A stretch of DNA of 36,489 nucleotides from JAVBSX01 sp031549145 (GCA_031549145.1 JAVBQI010000231.1:1-36489), one strand, 5' to 3'; positions 1-9,163 are shown, counted from the stretch's first letter. A program made the numbers and translations. The notes: a model not told the origin generated them from the sequence alone.

Positions 1-870
1 GTTCGTCCAAGGCGGCGAAGACGAACTCCTTGCCATGCACTTCGAAGGTCGATCTTGTTGGCTGACCGAAGCACAACGAACGGAACTGTCGCGGCATCTT
101 GACGAAAACACCTGCCTGAGCAGCGGCGACGTCGCCCGGCAGGTCTTGACGACGTACGGTGTCCATTACTCTCCGACCGGCGTCAAGGAACTGCTTCATC
201 GTCTCGGATTCGTCTACAAAAAACCGAAACACGTTCCCGGCAAACTCGATCCGGCCGCCCAAGCCGCTTTTCTGGAGGAATACGAAAAACTCAAGGAAAC
301 CAAGGGTGAAAACGATCCGATTTACTTTGCCGATGCGGTCCATCCCCAGTTCAACAGTATTCCGGCCTGGGGTTGGATTCGACGCGGCAAGGACAAGGAG
401 TTGAAGTCCAACAGCGGTCGCAAGCGGGTGAATATCAACGGAGCGTTGAACCTCGAAACCTTGGAAACGTCGACGGATTTTTCGAAGACGATCAATGGTG
501 AATCGTCGTTGCGGCTGTTCCGTAAAATCGAAGTCAAGCATCCGGAGGCGGAATCGATTCATGTCATTTTGGACAACGCGAGTTATTATATTTCGAATGG
601 GCTGAAGGAAAAATTGAAGGGCTCGAAGATCGTATTGCATTTTTTGCCCGGTTATTCACCGAACCTGAACTTGATCGAACGCCTTTGGAAGTTTTTCAAG
701 AAGAAGATTCTCTACAATACCTATTACGAAAAGTTTGAAGATTTCGTCTTGGCATGCAAAAGCTTTTTTCGTTGTCGGAAAAAGTATCAGGCCGAGTTAC
801 GCACTCTTCTGGTCGACAATTTCCATCAATACAAAATCGCCTAACCGGAATTCCATTCCGGCTACGGTAG
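1..870 (+). mobile_element. IS630-type insertion sequence, partial
   Basis: The transposase gene plus its 3' flank. The left end is outside the window, so the terminal inverted repeats cannot be matched. Just after the stop, CCGGAA (845-850) is repeated inverted as TTCCGG (856-861), and bases 858-869 match the last 12 bases of the structured repeat seen at 18096-18193 and 31401-31497. The right boundary is therefore approximate. Confidence 0.5.
2..844 (+). CDS. IS630-family transposase, 5' end cut by window edge
   Basis: DDE transposase of the IS630/Tc1-mariner group, which moves its element by cut-and-paste into TA targets. The frame is open to the first base, so the N-terminus lies outside the window; a first internal ATG is at 35. 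The visible part starts in a winged helix-turn-helix region (LSSGDVARQVL, then SPTGVKELLHRLGF) followed by the catalytic core. The triad is visible as Asp in IYFADAVHPQ (codon 332-334), Asp in VILDNASYY (572-574) and Glu in SPNLNLIERLWKF (677-679), giving the DD34E spacing typical of IS630. About 280 codons are present against roughly 340 for a full family member, so I see no sign of decay in what is visible. The stop is followed at once by a short inverted repeat (845-861) and then by the histidine kinase frame. Confidence 0.9.
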   Translation, partial: FVQGGEDELLAMHFEGRSCWLTEAQRTELSRHLDENTCLSSGDVARQVLTTYGVHYSPTGVKELLHRLGFVYKKPKHVPGKLDPAAQAAFLEEYEKLKETKGENDPIYFADAVHPQFNSIPAWGWIRRGKDKELKSNSGRKRVNINGALNLETLETSTDFSKTINGESSLRLFRKIEVKHPEAESIHVILDNASYYISNGLKEKLKGSKIVLHFLPGYSPNLNLIERLWKFFKKKILYNTYYEKFEDFVLACKSFFRCRKKYQAELRTLLVDNFHQYKIA

Positions 871-899
871 ATCTCCCCCCTTCGATTTGGCTGCTGTTC

Positions 900-3818
900 G
901 TGTTTCTCATCGGCCTCGGTTGTTCGAGAATCGCCGCGGAAGATGCGATCCAACGGAAAGACTGGATGCGGTACCTCATGGAATGGACGAATGTTTTCGT
1001 CAAGGAAACGCAAAAACGCGGACACGCCGGGATCCTTGGCCCGATCGGGGAGCAACCCGGAGCGGAGAAAACATGGCGCGAGATCAACGAACTGCACTCG
1101 CTATGGATTCGCGAACTCGATTTGGTTTCATACGTTTACACCTGCCGCCCCCTCGGGAACAACGATTGGGAATTCGTCTGCTCTTGTCCGGCGGACCTCG
1201 ACCGCGACGGCATTTTCGAGAGAAAAACCGAACGGGGACATCCTCCGTTCACACCGCTCCCGAAAGACGACGAACGATTCGATTCGACGGCCGCTTTCGA
1301 GGAAGTGAAAAAGGGCAACACGGTGCTCAACCCGAAACATGCCTCGAACTCCGCCGGAACGTTCGTGAGCTGTGCGGCTCCACTCTACGACGAGCGGGGA
1401 AACGTCGAAGCGGTTCTCGTCGTCGATTTCAACGTCCGGCAATTGGATGAATCGATGGACGTCTCGCGGGAAAAATCAGTTTATCTTCTTATCTATTCCT
1501 GTTCGTTTCTTTGCTTCGTCGCGTTGTTTTTTTCCGGGCTGCTCGGCCTGCTTCACCATGCCGATAAGACGAACGAGCAGCTTCGTACGACGCTCTATCA
1601 GTTCGACCTGGCGAAGTCCGCGACCCAGGCCAAGAGTTCGTTCCTCGCCAACATGAGTCACGAAATCCGGACGCCGATGAATGCGATTCTCGGATATTGC
1701 ACTTTTTTACTCCAGGGCCAACTGCCACCTTCCGGACGCGAAAACGTCATAGGAATCCGCTCCGCCTCGCAAACCCTGCTGGCGATCATCAACGATATCC
1801 TGGACTTTTCGAAGGTCGAGTCTGGAAAGATCGAGCTGGCATCCGCCCGATACGACCTGGCTTCACTCATACGCGATACGATCAACGTCGTGAGCGTTCG
1901 CTTCAGGAATAAACCGATCGGCATCTTCGTCGAGCTTGATCGGGAACTGCCGTCGCATTTGATCGGCGACGAGGTCCGCATCCGTCAGATCATCATGAAT
2001 TTCCTGACCAACGCCGTGAAGTTCACACGAGAAGGCTACGTCCTGATGAAAATGTACGGAGTACGGTCCAACGGTCGGTTATTGCTTTTCGTTTCCGTCA
2101 AGGATACGGGAATCGGAATCCAGGAAAACGACCTGGGCAAGCTTTTCGCCTCTTTTCAACAGATCGATTCGCGCAAGAACCGCCGCGTCGAAGGAACGGG
2201 GCTCGGTCTGCCGATTTCCCGGCATCTCGTCGAATCGATGGGGGGAATTGTTTTTCTCGAAACGGCTTATGGAGAAGGTTCGACGTTTTCTTTCATGATT
2301 CCCCAGGAAATTCCCGATTCGGTGCGACCGATTGTTTCCGCGACGATTCCCGAGGGAACCTTCGCCGCGATCCTGGCGGTCGATGTCGAAGAAAAACGAA
2401 ACTGGGGGCAGATCATGCGGTCACTCGATGTTCCTTTTCAAATCGTTTCCGACATCCGGGAGTTGTATGCGCCGTCGCTTCGAAAACAGTTCACCCACTA
2501 TTTCATCGACGATGCGACTTATGAAGCGCATTCCTCCGATCTCGTGGTCCTGACGGGCGAGATCATCGTCGTTCTCGGATGGGCGAGGAAAAGGAGAATC
2601 GCCGGCGGAATCGCGACCCTTCAACGGCCGATCTATTCGATCACGGTCGCGGCGGCGTTGACGAGCCAGCCGTTAAACGAGGCGGATGATCCGAAGGACC
2701 GAAAAATCGGGAGTTTTCGGGCCCCGGAAGCAAAGGTGCTCGTCGTCGACGACAACGAAGTCAACTTGAAAATCGCTTCCGGACTGCTTGCGATCTATGA
2801 AATGAACGTTCATCTGGCCTTCAGCGGCCAGGAGGCGGTCGATCTCGTTCAATCGGAACGATTCGATCTGGTTCTGATGGACCACATGATGCCGGATATG
2901 GACGGCATCGAAACGACGAAACGAATACGCGAATTTGAAGGCGGTCATTTTATCGGCCTTCCGATCATCGCGACGACAGCCAATGCGATCATCGGCGCCC
3001 GTGAGACGTACATCGAGGACGGTTTCGATGATTACATCGCCAAGCCGATTGATCCGGTAAAGTTGGACGCCCTCTTGAGAACGTGGATTCCTCAATGGAA
3101 GCAGCACCTGAAAGAGGAGGCAAAATCGGTTCCCGAGGCGCCGGACCCGATTGCCCCTCTTTCCGGTTCGCAGGCCGGAGATCGTACTTCCGAGGCACGA
3201 ACGCCTCTGCCCCGCGCCGGCGAACACGGGGAGTTGTTGACGGTTCGTAAAGGATTGCTTTATGCCGGAGGCGACTCTCTGGGCTATGGAGAGGTTCTGC
3301 GTTCGTTCCTCCAAAACGCGGACAAAAGCCTTCGGACGCTTCAATCGACCGCCGAGATTCGGAACTGGAAGAAGTTCGCGACCGAAGCGCACGCGACCAA
3401 AGGGATCGCCAAAGGGATCGGCGCCGGCCTCCTCTCCGAAGCATCGAGACGGATGGAATTAGCGGGAAAGGACAGTGACGCCGTTTTCATCGAAGCGAAT
3501 CTGCCGACCTATTTGGAAATCTATTCGGCGACCTTGGAGTCGATTACAATCCTGCTGGCGGCGGACCCGCGACTCACGGCATCGAACTCCGTCGTGCCCG
3601 ATGAGGAGCCGTCGTTTTCGTTCCGGGAGATGCTTAAACGGATATTGGAATCCCTCGTCAGGGGCGGGGCGGGTTCTCGCGGAGCTGCTAGCAAGACCTT
3701 GCGAGGAATCGACGCTTTCGAATCTCAAAGCGATTGGTCGATACATCGAAAATTTCGAATACGATTCGGCAACCGTCGCAGTTTGCGAGCTGCTGAAAAC
3801 GGAAGCCGACCCGGATAG
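900..3818 (+). CDS. hybrid sensor histidine kinase (HisKA-HATPase-REC-HPt), doubtful start and frameshifted end
   Basis: Membrane-bound sensor kinase with an internal phosphorelay. Numbering from the GTG at 900, a partial first membrane segment is followed by an extracytoplasmic sensor region (about 20-190) and a second membrane segment (about 195-218). The HisKA H-box MSHEIRTP has the phospho-acceptor His at residue 254. The HATPase domain has DTGIGI (402-407) and GTGLGL (432-437). A degenerate receiver-like stretch (about 475-590) without clear acidic pocket residues comes next, then a canonical receiver (Asp617, Asp618, Asp661, Lys715) and an HPt domain with His831 in HATKG. No ATG exists before 966. 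Reading-frame character continues upstream to about 879 and coding from TTG 735 would overlap the transposase by 110 bases, so the native start may have been lost to the insertion. The frame probably shifts near 3660; see the separate entry. No separate response regulator is adjacent. Confidence 0.85.
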   Translation: MFLIGLGCSRIAAEDAIQRKDWMRYLMEWTNVFVKETQKRGHAGILGPIGEQPGAEKTWREINELHSLWIRELDLVSYVYTCRPLGNNDWEFVCSCPADLDRDGIFERKTERGHPPFTPLPKDDERFDSTAAFEEVKKGNTVLNPKHASNSAGTFVSCAAPLYDERGNVEAVLVVDFNVRQLDESMDVSREKSVYLLIYSCSFLCFVALFFSGLLGLLHHADKTNEQLRTTLYQFDLAKSATQAKSSFLANMSHEIRTPMNAILGYCTFLLQGQLPPSGRENVIGIRSASQTLLAIINDILDFSKVESGKIELASARYDLASLIRDTINVVSVRFRNKPIGIFVELDRELPSHLIGDEVRIRQIIMNFLTNAVKFTREGYVLMKMYGVRSNGRLLLFVSVKDTGIGIQENDLGKLFASFQQIDSRKNRRVEGTGLGLPISRHLVESMGGIVFLETAYGEGSTFSFMIPQEIPDSVRPIVSATIPEGTFAAILAVDVEEKRNWGQIMRSLDVPFQIVSDIRELYAPSLRKQFTHYFIDDATYEAHSSDLVVLTGEIIVVLGWARKRRIAGGIATLQRPIYSITVAAALTSQPLNEADDPKDRKIGSFRAPEAKVLVVDDNEVNLKIASGLLAIYEMNVHLAFSGQEAVDLVQSERFDLVLMDHMMPDMDGIETTKRIREFEGGHFIGLPIIATTANAIIGARETYIEDGFDDYIAKPIDPVKLDALLRTWIPQWKQHLKEEAKSVPEAPDPIAPLSGSQAGDRTSEARTPLPRAGEHGELLTVRKGLLYAGGDSLGYGEVLRSFLQNADKSLRTLQSTAEIRNWKKFATEAHATKGIAKGIGAGLLSEASRRMELAGKDSDAVFIEANLPTYLEIYSATLESITILLAADPRLTASNSVVPDEEPSFSFREMLKRILESLVRGGAGSRGAASKTLRGIDAFESQSDWSIHRKFRIRFGNRRSLRAAENGSRPG

Positions 3819-3852
3819 CCCGGAAGTCTATAGAGAAAACAATAAAATTTGA
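3661..3852 (+). other. frameshifted C-terminal tail of the histidine kinase
   Basis: After residues LESLV (codon ending 3659) the kinase frame turns into a sequence with no protein character and stops at 3818. The +1 frame reads AGRVLAELLARPCEES and then LKAIGRYIENFEYDSATVAV, which resembles the usual helical end of hybrid kinases, and it stops at 3852. The switch falls in the G-rich run at 3661-3672, where a one-base indel would join the two frames. It could be a true mutation, programmed slippage or a sequencing or assembly error; these cannot be told apart here. Confidence 0.65.
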
Positions 3853-4205
3853 CTCTCTGACGAAACCTAATGGGACAATTTTTTCAAGGAAGGACTTAAC
3901 ACGTTGTTTTGAATGCATTTACGACTCGATTTTGGCTGAAATATTTGAAGTTCAAAAAAGAGAGCTATGTTTGAATTGCCCTCCCGTTGTCTGATGATGA
4001 CAAAATTAGTTGCCTCCCTTCCCCCGCCGCCGGTCGCCGTCGCCCCTGCCCTCACAATTTCCGGGCTGGGGTAATGGCGAGCGGTGGTGGGGGAGCCCCT
4101 TTACCGCTGGGAGTCTGAGCGAAAGTCTGAATCGGCATCAAAAACCTACCATTTTTACTCACAAATTTTGTCAGAGAGCCGCTTTTTGTTTACTGCATCT
4201 ACGTT
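3853..4205. other. intergenic region between convergent genes, no gene seen
   Basis: This 353-base spacer separates the convergent ends of the histidine kinase and the GH38-like gene. I found no credible coding frame, promoter or hairpin with a T-run. The middle (4010-4130) is G+C-rich with simple CCG/GGT runs; the ends are A+T-rich. Confidence 0.5.
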
Positions 4206-7019
4206 TCATTGTCGCAAAATCTCCAAACTTTGCGGGGCGAATTTTTCGAGGTCAATTTCGAACCGGTCGTCGACGACCGGGATCGGCTCGCCGAGCGGCC
4301 GGTCCCGCAAATCGACCGGCCGGGCTTCCTTCGCCCCGAATTCTTTCGGGAGCGAAACGGTGCAGCGGCCCGGGATGCCGGCCAGTTCCCAAAGCCGGAG
4401 CCGGATTTTCGTGCCGTCTTCGCTGAGCCCGAGCGAGGTGAGCGCGACACCTTTGCGGGAAAGCTCCGGCCCTTTGCCGAGAAGCGGCAATCCGGCAAGC
4501 GGTCGCTCGGCGAAAGGCGGTCCGGCATCCCAAGAACTGTTTTTTCGCGCCGGAATGAGCGAGGCGATCACCGGATTCCTCGCTTCGAGGCTCGGGGTGA
4601 TGAGCGAGGCTTCGTCGTCGTATTTTTCGATTCCCCAAATCCGGACCCGAGTGCTCCAAGCCCCGCCGTTCCAAAGTCGGAAATTCGTCGACCATTGGTT
4701 GTTGTAAAGGTTGACGTACAGATTGCTTTTTTCCGGCACGAAATCGGGCGAGTATTTCCAGCAACCCGGCCGGTCCAAGGCAATCAGCCCATGATCGAGC
4801 GGACAGACACCGACCCCGGCTCCGGCCGCGTCGAAGATCGCCGCCCCGCCGCTGAGCCAAAAAAGATCATGGTTGCTCCCCGACACGAGGTCGGTTTTCG
4901 GGTCGACGAGGCTCCCGAGCCGCATCAGCTTGAAATTCGGCTGCTCGATCGCGAAGGGGAAGCAAATCCAAATCGCCTCGGGCCAAGGCTCGGCCGGTTT
5001 GTCGGACAGACTCGTCTCCAAATCGATGTGCGGAGCATGTCGGTAAAACGTCAGCTTCGTTTGAACAGCGTAGGGAACCGCGTCCGATTTTTCCGCCTTG
5101 AGAATCACGGAAAGAAACAGTGGGCCGTTCTCGAACTTGACCGAATCGAACATCGGAGAAACCGCCCGATACGGACGTTCGCTCGCCGGGGGCATGTTCG
5201 GTTTCGCGAGTTCGGTCTTCGCCCATTCGGCGTCGATCTTCGTGTACGCATCGTTGTACGCCCGAACCTGATCGGCGTCGAAATATTCGTGCAGCAGTTG
5301 CCCGATCTGTTGCTCGCCGTCGGCCGCGGAAAGCGTTCGGCCGGTTCGCAGGTCGATCAGCTCGGCGATTGTCCCGCGTTTCAAATCGATTTTCCCTTTG
5401 TAAAACGGCGTCTCGAACGAACCACTTTCCCGGTCGAACGCAAACAGCGTCCCCGGTTTTTTCGGCGGGATTGACGACTGTTGCTTCAGTTCGAAGCAAC
5501 GATACCCGCAGGCCGGAATTTTTTCGGCAAGGAAAGAAATGTCGTTCTTCGCCGAAACGATTTCTCCGTCGAGGGTGTGCATCTGGGTCTGATCCCGAAA
5601 AAATGGAACCGACCGCCGTTTTTCGTCGTCGCCGACCCGATACAAGGCAACCACCTCTCCTTGCCCGATTGAACAACAAACCAGCATCGTCTGCTCCCAC
5701 GGCAACGAGTTGAAGACGACGATGCTGCTTTCGTCCCGTCCGCCGACGGCAGCGACAAGCGAGCCTAACGCATCGTCGAGCAAATCTGAGGTCAACCGGC
5801 CCGCCTCGCGAGCGTAACCGGTGTGATCTTCCCATGATTTTTCGATTCGCTCGAACCGACCGGCCGCGCGATCGGCGGCCCATCGCGGTCCGTAGGGGAA
5901 GTCGATGTGTGCGGGCGAGTAACTCGTGATCCAAGCCAACGCCCCGCCCCAGGTGTGCTCGCCGTACAGCAGGCTTTGCTCATACGCTTGTTTCAATCGA
6001 TGCTGCGTCTCGGCGAGCGGTTGAAGTCCGGCAACATTCCAAAGCCGCTGTTCCGTATCGATCATCTCGGAAGCGACCATTTTCGGACGAGCGTTTCTCG
6101 CGATTTTTTCTCCCTCCGGATCGCACATCGGGCCGTGTATCCAACTGTCCGGCATGTCGCCGCGAACGACCGGCAACTCGGCGTGTTCTTTGAGAATCGC
6201 TTCGGCGAAATCGGACAACCGGCCGATCCGGACCGTCGCTTCCGGCATCTTTTCTTTCGCTTCGTCCAAAAGCCGCGAGACTTCCTCGGGCGAGGGCGGG
6301 CCGTGATTGTCTCCTGTATGTATCAACGCGAGCCAGGTTTTGTAAGGCCAATCGTCCGGCGGGGTGATGCCGCTCCCGTAATTGGCGGCGCTGTACATCG
6401 TCAGCACCCGCGAGCCGTCCGGCCCTTCCCACCAAAAAAGCGCCGGCACGTTCGGCGAAGCAGAGGCCGGGTTACAGCCGAGATGCAGAAATTCGATCCC
6501 GGCATGTTTCAAAAGCGTCGGCAGCACCCAGGTGTGCGAGGGCACATCGGTCATCTTCGCATCTTTCGGGAGCGGGACGTCGATCGAGCGGGACAGGTCG
6601 CTCGCGAATCGGAGCCCGCGAATCAGGTCTTCCAGTTCCACTGTTTCGCTGTGTAAGGTAAACGGCAAAGCGTGTACGGCGAACCGACCTTCCCGGAATG
6701 CCTGCAACGCCCGTTCTTTGCGTTCGGGAGTTTGCCCTTCCCAATCTTCGAGGATTTTCGCGAGCGGCCAACCGGGCAGCGTCCAAACAAACTGCTTTTC
6801 CGGCGGCAGTTCGCGGTTGCGATCGGCGACCTCAAGGGCATGGTCGATCATTTCGGTCCGATAACGCTTGAGCACGTTCTCGACGAGATCGGTGTAGCCG
6901 ATATCGAAATGGGTCTTGAAAACAAGAATGATTTCCCGCTCCGCCGATTGGGCGAAAGCAAACGAACAAAGAAAAAAAACGAAAAGAGCCGACAGTGATT
7001 TCAAGAAAGTCGATTGCAT
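4206..7019 (-). CDS. secreted GH38/DUF5054-like glycosidase
   Basis: Predicted exported carbohydrate-active protein of 937 residues. A classic signal peptide (hydrophobic residues 8-22, cleavage after AFA) precedes the N-terminal glycosidase-like domain. HFDIGYTD (37-44) resembles the metal-binding start of GH38 alpha-mannosidases, DVPSHTW (158-164) is a candidate continuation of the active site and HTGDNHGPP (234-242) is a candidate third motif. Residues about 500-937 look like the beta-rich C-terminal half of GH38-type enzymes. The family usually acts on alpha-mannosides with a bound divalent metal; for DUF5054-type members the substrate is not established to my knowledge, so alpha-mannosidase is inference. 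The ATG at 7019 fits the signal peptide; no Shine-Dalgarno is visible. It lies 55 bases after the macro-domain gene on the same strand and may be co-transcribed. Confidence 0.75.
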   Translation of the reverse strand: MQSTFLKSLSALFVFFLCSFAFAQSAEREIILVFKTHFDIGYTDLVENVLKRYRTEMIDHALEVADRNRELPPEKQFVWTLPGWPLAKILEDWEGQTPERKERALQAFREGRFAVHALPFTLHSETVELEDLIRGLRFASDLSRSIDVPLPKDAKMTDVPSHTWVLPTLLKHAGIEFLHLGCNPASASPNVPALFWWEGPDGSRVLTMYSAANYGSGITPPDDWPYKTWLALIHTGDNHGPPSPEEVSRLLDEAKEKMPEATVRIGRLSDFAEAILKEHAELPVVRGDMPDSWIHGPMCDPEGEKIARNARPKMVASEMIDTEQRLWNVAGLQPLAETQHRLKQAYEQSLLYGEHTWGGALAWITSYSPAHIDFPYGPRWAADRAAGRFERIEKSWEDHTGYAREAGRLTSDLLDDALGSLVAAVGGRDESSIVVFNSLPWEQTMLVCCSIGQGEVVALYRVGDDEKRRSVPFFRDQTQMHTLDGEIVSAKNDISFLAEKIPACGYRCFELKQQSSIPPKKPGTLFAFDRESGSFETPFYKGKIDLKRGTIAELIDLRTGRTLSAADGEQQIGQLLHEYFDADQVRAYNDAYTKIDAEWAKTELAKPNMPPASERPYRAVSPMFDSVKFENGPLFLSVILKAEKSDAVPYAVQTKLTFYRHAPHIDLETSLSDKPAEPWPEAIWICFPFAIEQPNFKLMRLGSLVDPKTDLVSGSNHDLFWLSGGAAIFDAAGAGVGVCPLDHGLIALDRPGCWKYSPDFVPEKSNLYVNLYNNQWSTNFRLWNGGAWSTRVRIWGIEKYDDEASLITPSLEARNPVIASLIPARKNSSWDAGPPFAERPLAGLPLLGKGPELSRKGVALTSLGLSEDGTKIRLRLWELAGIPGRCTVSLPKEFGAKEARPVDLRDRPLGEPIPVVDDRFEIDLEKFAPQSLEILRQ

Positions 7020-7074
7020 GGTTCAGATCGGAAAAAAGAGAATCGTAACCCGCGATTCCGATGAGGGCCCCTGC

Positions 7075-7629
7075 TTACGGTTCTTGCGGGGAAGCGAGGC
7101 TTCCGAGCGTTTTCGAATACACCTTCAAATCGTTTTCGGAAAAAAGGCAAAACCGGACGAGCCGCAGGGAGCCTGGGGTCTCGCGGAGAAAATCGAGCAC
7201 TGTTTGAATCGCCAACAACGCGGCTTCGGCAATCGGATAACCGTAAACGCCCGTGCTGATCGAAGGAAAAGCGATCGAACGACAATCATGCCGGACGGCC
7301 AGTTCGAGGCAGGTCCGGTAAGCGCTTTGCAGCCGTTTCGGCTCGCCGGACTTTCCCCCTTTCCAACGCGGCCCGACGGCGTGCAGGACGAATCGGGCGG
7401 GGAGATTTCCGGCCCCGCTGATGACGGCACTGCCGCACGGACAGCCTTCGGGATATTTTTCGCCGGTCTCGCGCAAGATCGCCGGGCCGCCGCGACGGTG
7501 TATCGCCCCGTCGACTCCGCCGCCGCCGGCGAGCGCGGAATTCGCGGCGTTGACGATCGCATCGACCTCCTGGTCCGTGATGTCCCCTTGAATCAGTTCG
7601 AGCCGACAATGGTTGATGTCGAGATACAT
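7075..7629 (-). CDS. macro-domain protein, likely O-acetyl-ADP-ribose deacetylase
   Basis: Cytoplasmic single-domain macro protein of 184 residues, the usual length for the YmdB/MacroD type. These bind ADP-ribose and remove O-acetyl or mono-ADP-ribosyl groups. The diagnostic motifs are all present: GDIT (15-18), NAAN (27-30), the glycine-rich GGGGVDGAIH (35-44), HAVGPRW (83-89) and PSISTGVYGYP (122-132), the phosphate-binding loop. The ATG at 7629 is supported by GAGG about ten bases upstream on the minus strand. The gene sits between an exported oxidoreductase and an exported glycosidase, and no ADP-ribosyltransferase is nearby, so its substrate in this context is unknown. A long inverted repeat lies in its upstream region. 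Confidence 0.92.
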   Translation of the reverse strand: MYLDINHCRLELIQGDITDQEVDAIVNAANSALAGGGGVDGAIHRRGGPAILRETGEKYPEGCPCGSAVISGAGNLPARFVLHAVGPRWKGGKSGEPKRLQSAYRTCLELAVRHDCRSIAFPSISTGVYGYPIAEAALLAIQTVLDFLRETPGSLRLVRFCLFSENDLKVYSKTLGSLASPQEP

Positions 7630-7670
7630 GAGAGGAATTCCTCGCGAAAACGCAATTATTGTGCAGATGA

Positions 7671-7783
7671 TAAAAGCCGGAAAGGAGCGTAGCGCATTGA
7701 CGGTGTGTTGAGATTGAACGCCGGCTGGCGTTGCACGTCAACACACCGTCAATACGCCGAGTACGGCTCCTTTCCGGCTTTTA
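7671..7783. repeat. 113-nt nested inverted repeat bounded by TA
   Basis: Three nested stems are visible. The outer arms are 18 bases and perfect (7671-7688 with 7766-7783), the middle arms are 16 bases and perfect (7696-7711 with 7738-7753), and an inner stem pairs AACGCC with GGCGTT around GGCT (7717-7732). Both outer ends are TA, the target that IS630/Tc1-mariner elements duplicate, so it may be a small non-autonomous element. As RNA on the minus strand it would form a long hairpin between the oxidoreductase stop and the macro-domain start. No T-run follows, so it is not a classical terminator. Confidence 0.8.
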
Positions 7784-7819
7784 TTTGGGCGGATCATGTC
7801 AAAACGGCAAGTCGCCTTA

Positions 7820-9163
7820 TCAGGAAATCTTCGTTACGCCCGGGATCGGCTGAGGGTAATTCCCTTCGGCGTCCGGCAGGACCGGGGCCGGAGAGTCGAA
7901 CGTCATATTCGCGATGTCCGGAGCATATTGGAACGTCGATTTCCAGGCGTCTTCCGCTTTGACGTAAAGGCCGGTGTCGACGGCCATTCTTCCCAAAATC
8001 GGAGTAAAGGTCGCGTTGATTCCGCGATCCATTTCATTCCAATCCCGGTTGTCCCGGATCGCCTTGAAAAACAGGTCGTGCTCCGTCTGGTACGAGTTGT
8101 TCCCTTCCGCCTGGGCCTGCCAAAGGCTTTCCCGCTTATCCCAATCGTCGAACACCTTCCAATCGCCGAAGATTCGGGGATGCCCGACCCCTTCGCCGAG
8201 AATCGCGGTCCCCTTCGTCCCGAAGATCGTCGATTGGAAGCAGGGCCAGGTGTTGTCCATCGTCTTGGCGTGCATCATCATCCGCCGACCGTCGGCGAAA
8301 ATGTATTCGACGGCGGCATGATCGATCATCTGATCCTTGTATGTCCGCAACAGACGCCCCCCTTGTCCTTGGGCGGCGATCGGGATTTCGTTCCCCATCG
8401 CCCAGCACGAAATGTCCAAATTGTGAATCAGGGCATCGACGATAAACCCGCCGGTTGTCCAATCGAAGCAGAAAATGTTGCGCAGTTGGTGTTGCAGCGG
8501 CGTCATGTCCCCGATCGGCCGGAGCTTGTGCGTCGAGTGCATCCGGTACACCCAGAGCGAGGTAATATCGCCGATCTTTCCGTCGTGGATCTGCTTGACC
8601 GTTTCGGCCGTCCGGAAGTTGTGCCGGTTGTTGAGTCCGACGGCGACCTTCAGGCCCTTGGCTTTCGCCTTTTCGTTCGAGGCTCTCAACGATTGCAGCC
8701 CCGGAATATCGACGGCGAGCGGCTTCTCGGCGAAAATGTTGACCCCTTTTTCGACGGCGTAGGCGAAATGCAGCGGCCGGAACGCCGGCGGGGTCGTCAG
8801 TAGCACGACGTCCCCTTTCCCGAGCGAGTCGATCGCCTTTTTGTAGCCGTCGAATCCAATAAAAAGACGATCATCGGCAACGTCGAGCTTTTCGGGCATT
8901 TCGTCTTTAAGCAGCTGAAGCGTGCCGAGGGGTCGATCCGGAAAGACATCGGCGATCGCCCAGAGTTTGACGTTCGCGTCGGCCGAAAGGGCTTGCCGGA
9001 CCGCCCCCGAACCCCGGCCCCCGCAGCCGATCACGGCAAGCTTGATCGTGTTATTTTCGGCGGCGTGAACCTTGGGCACCATGTTGCCCGCGAGAACCGC
9101 CCCGGCGGTCAAAAGAGTCGATTGCTTGAGAAATTGTCGGCGGTCATTCTTGAACGATTTCAT
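7820..9163 (-). CDS. Tat-exported Gfo/Idh/MocA-family oxidoreductase
   Basis: NAD(P)-dependent sugar-type oxidoreductase of 447 residues. A twin-arginine leader (RRQFLK at 8-13, hydrophobic stretch to about 25, cleavage near VHA) indicates export of the folded, cofactor-loaded enzyme. The Rossmann motif VIGCGGRGSG lies at 44-53 and the family signature FAEKPLAVD is in the middle of the chain; the C-terminal half has the alpha/beta domain with GGFIVDALIHNLD and tryptophan-rich segments. This long, Tat-carrying subgroup is greatly expanded in Planctomycetota; the substrate cannot be deduced. The ATG at 9163 follows GAAAGG on the minus strand. It precedes the macro-domain gene by 190 bases containing the long inverted repeat. 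Confidence 0.9.
   Translation of the reverse strand: MKSFKNDRRQFLKQSTLLTAGAVLAGNMVPKVHAAENNTIKLAVIGCGGRGSGAVRQALSADANVKLWAIADVFPDRPLGTLQLLKDEMPEKLDVADDRLFIGFDGYKKAIDSLGKGDVVLLTTPPAFRPLHFAYAVEKGVNIFAEKPLAVDIPGLQSLRASNEKAKAKGLKVAVGLNNRHNFRTAETVKQIHDGKIGDITSLWVYRMHSTHKLRPIGDMTPLQHQLRNIFCFDWTTGGFIVDALIHNLDISCWAMGNEIPIAAQGQGGRLLRTYKDQMIDHAAVEYIFADGRRMMMHAKTMDNTWPCFQSTIFGTKGTAILGEGVGHPRIFGDWKVFDDWDKRESLWQAQAEGNNSYQTEHDLFFKAIRDNRDWNEMDRGINATFTPILGRMAVDTGLYVKAEDAWKSTFQYAPDIANMTFDSPAPVLPDAEGNYPQPIPGVTKIS

Noticed and set aside
4209..5474. Long plus-strand open frame opposite the GH38-like gene
   Set aside because: It has no recognisable domain and is rich in Arg/Pro, as expected for the antisense of a G+C-biased gene; the minus-strand frame has a signal peptide and family motifs.
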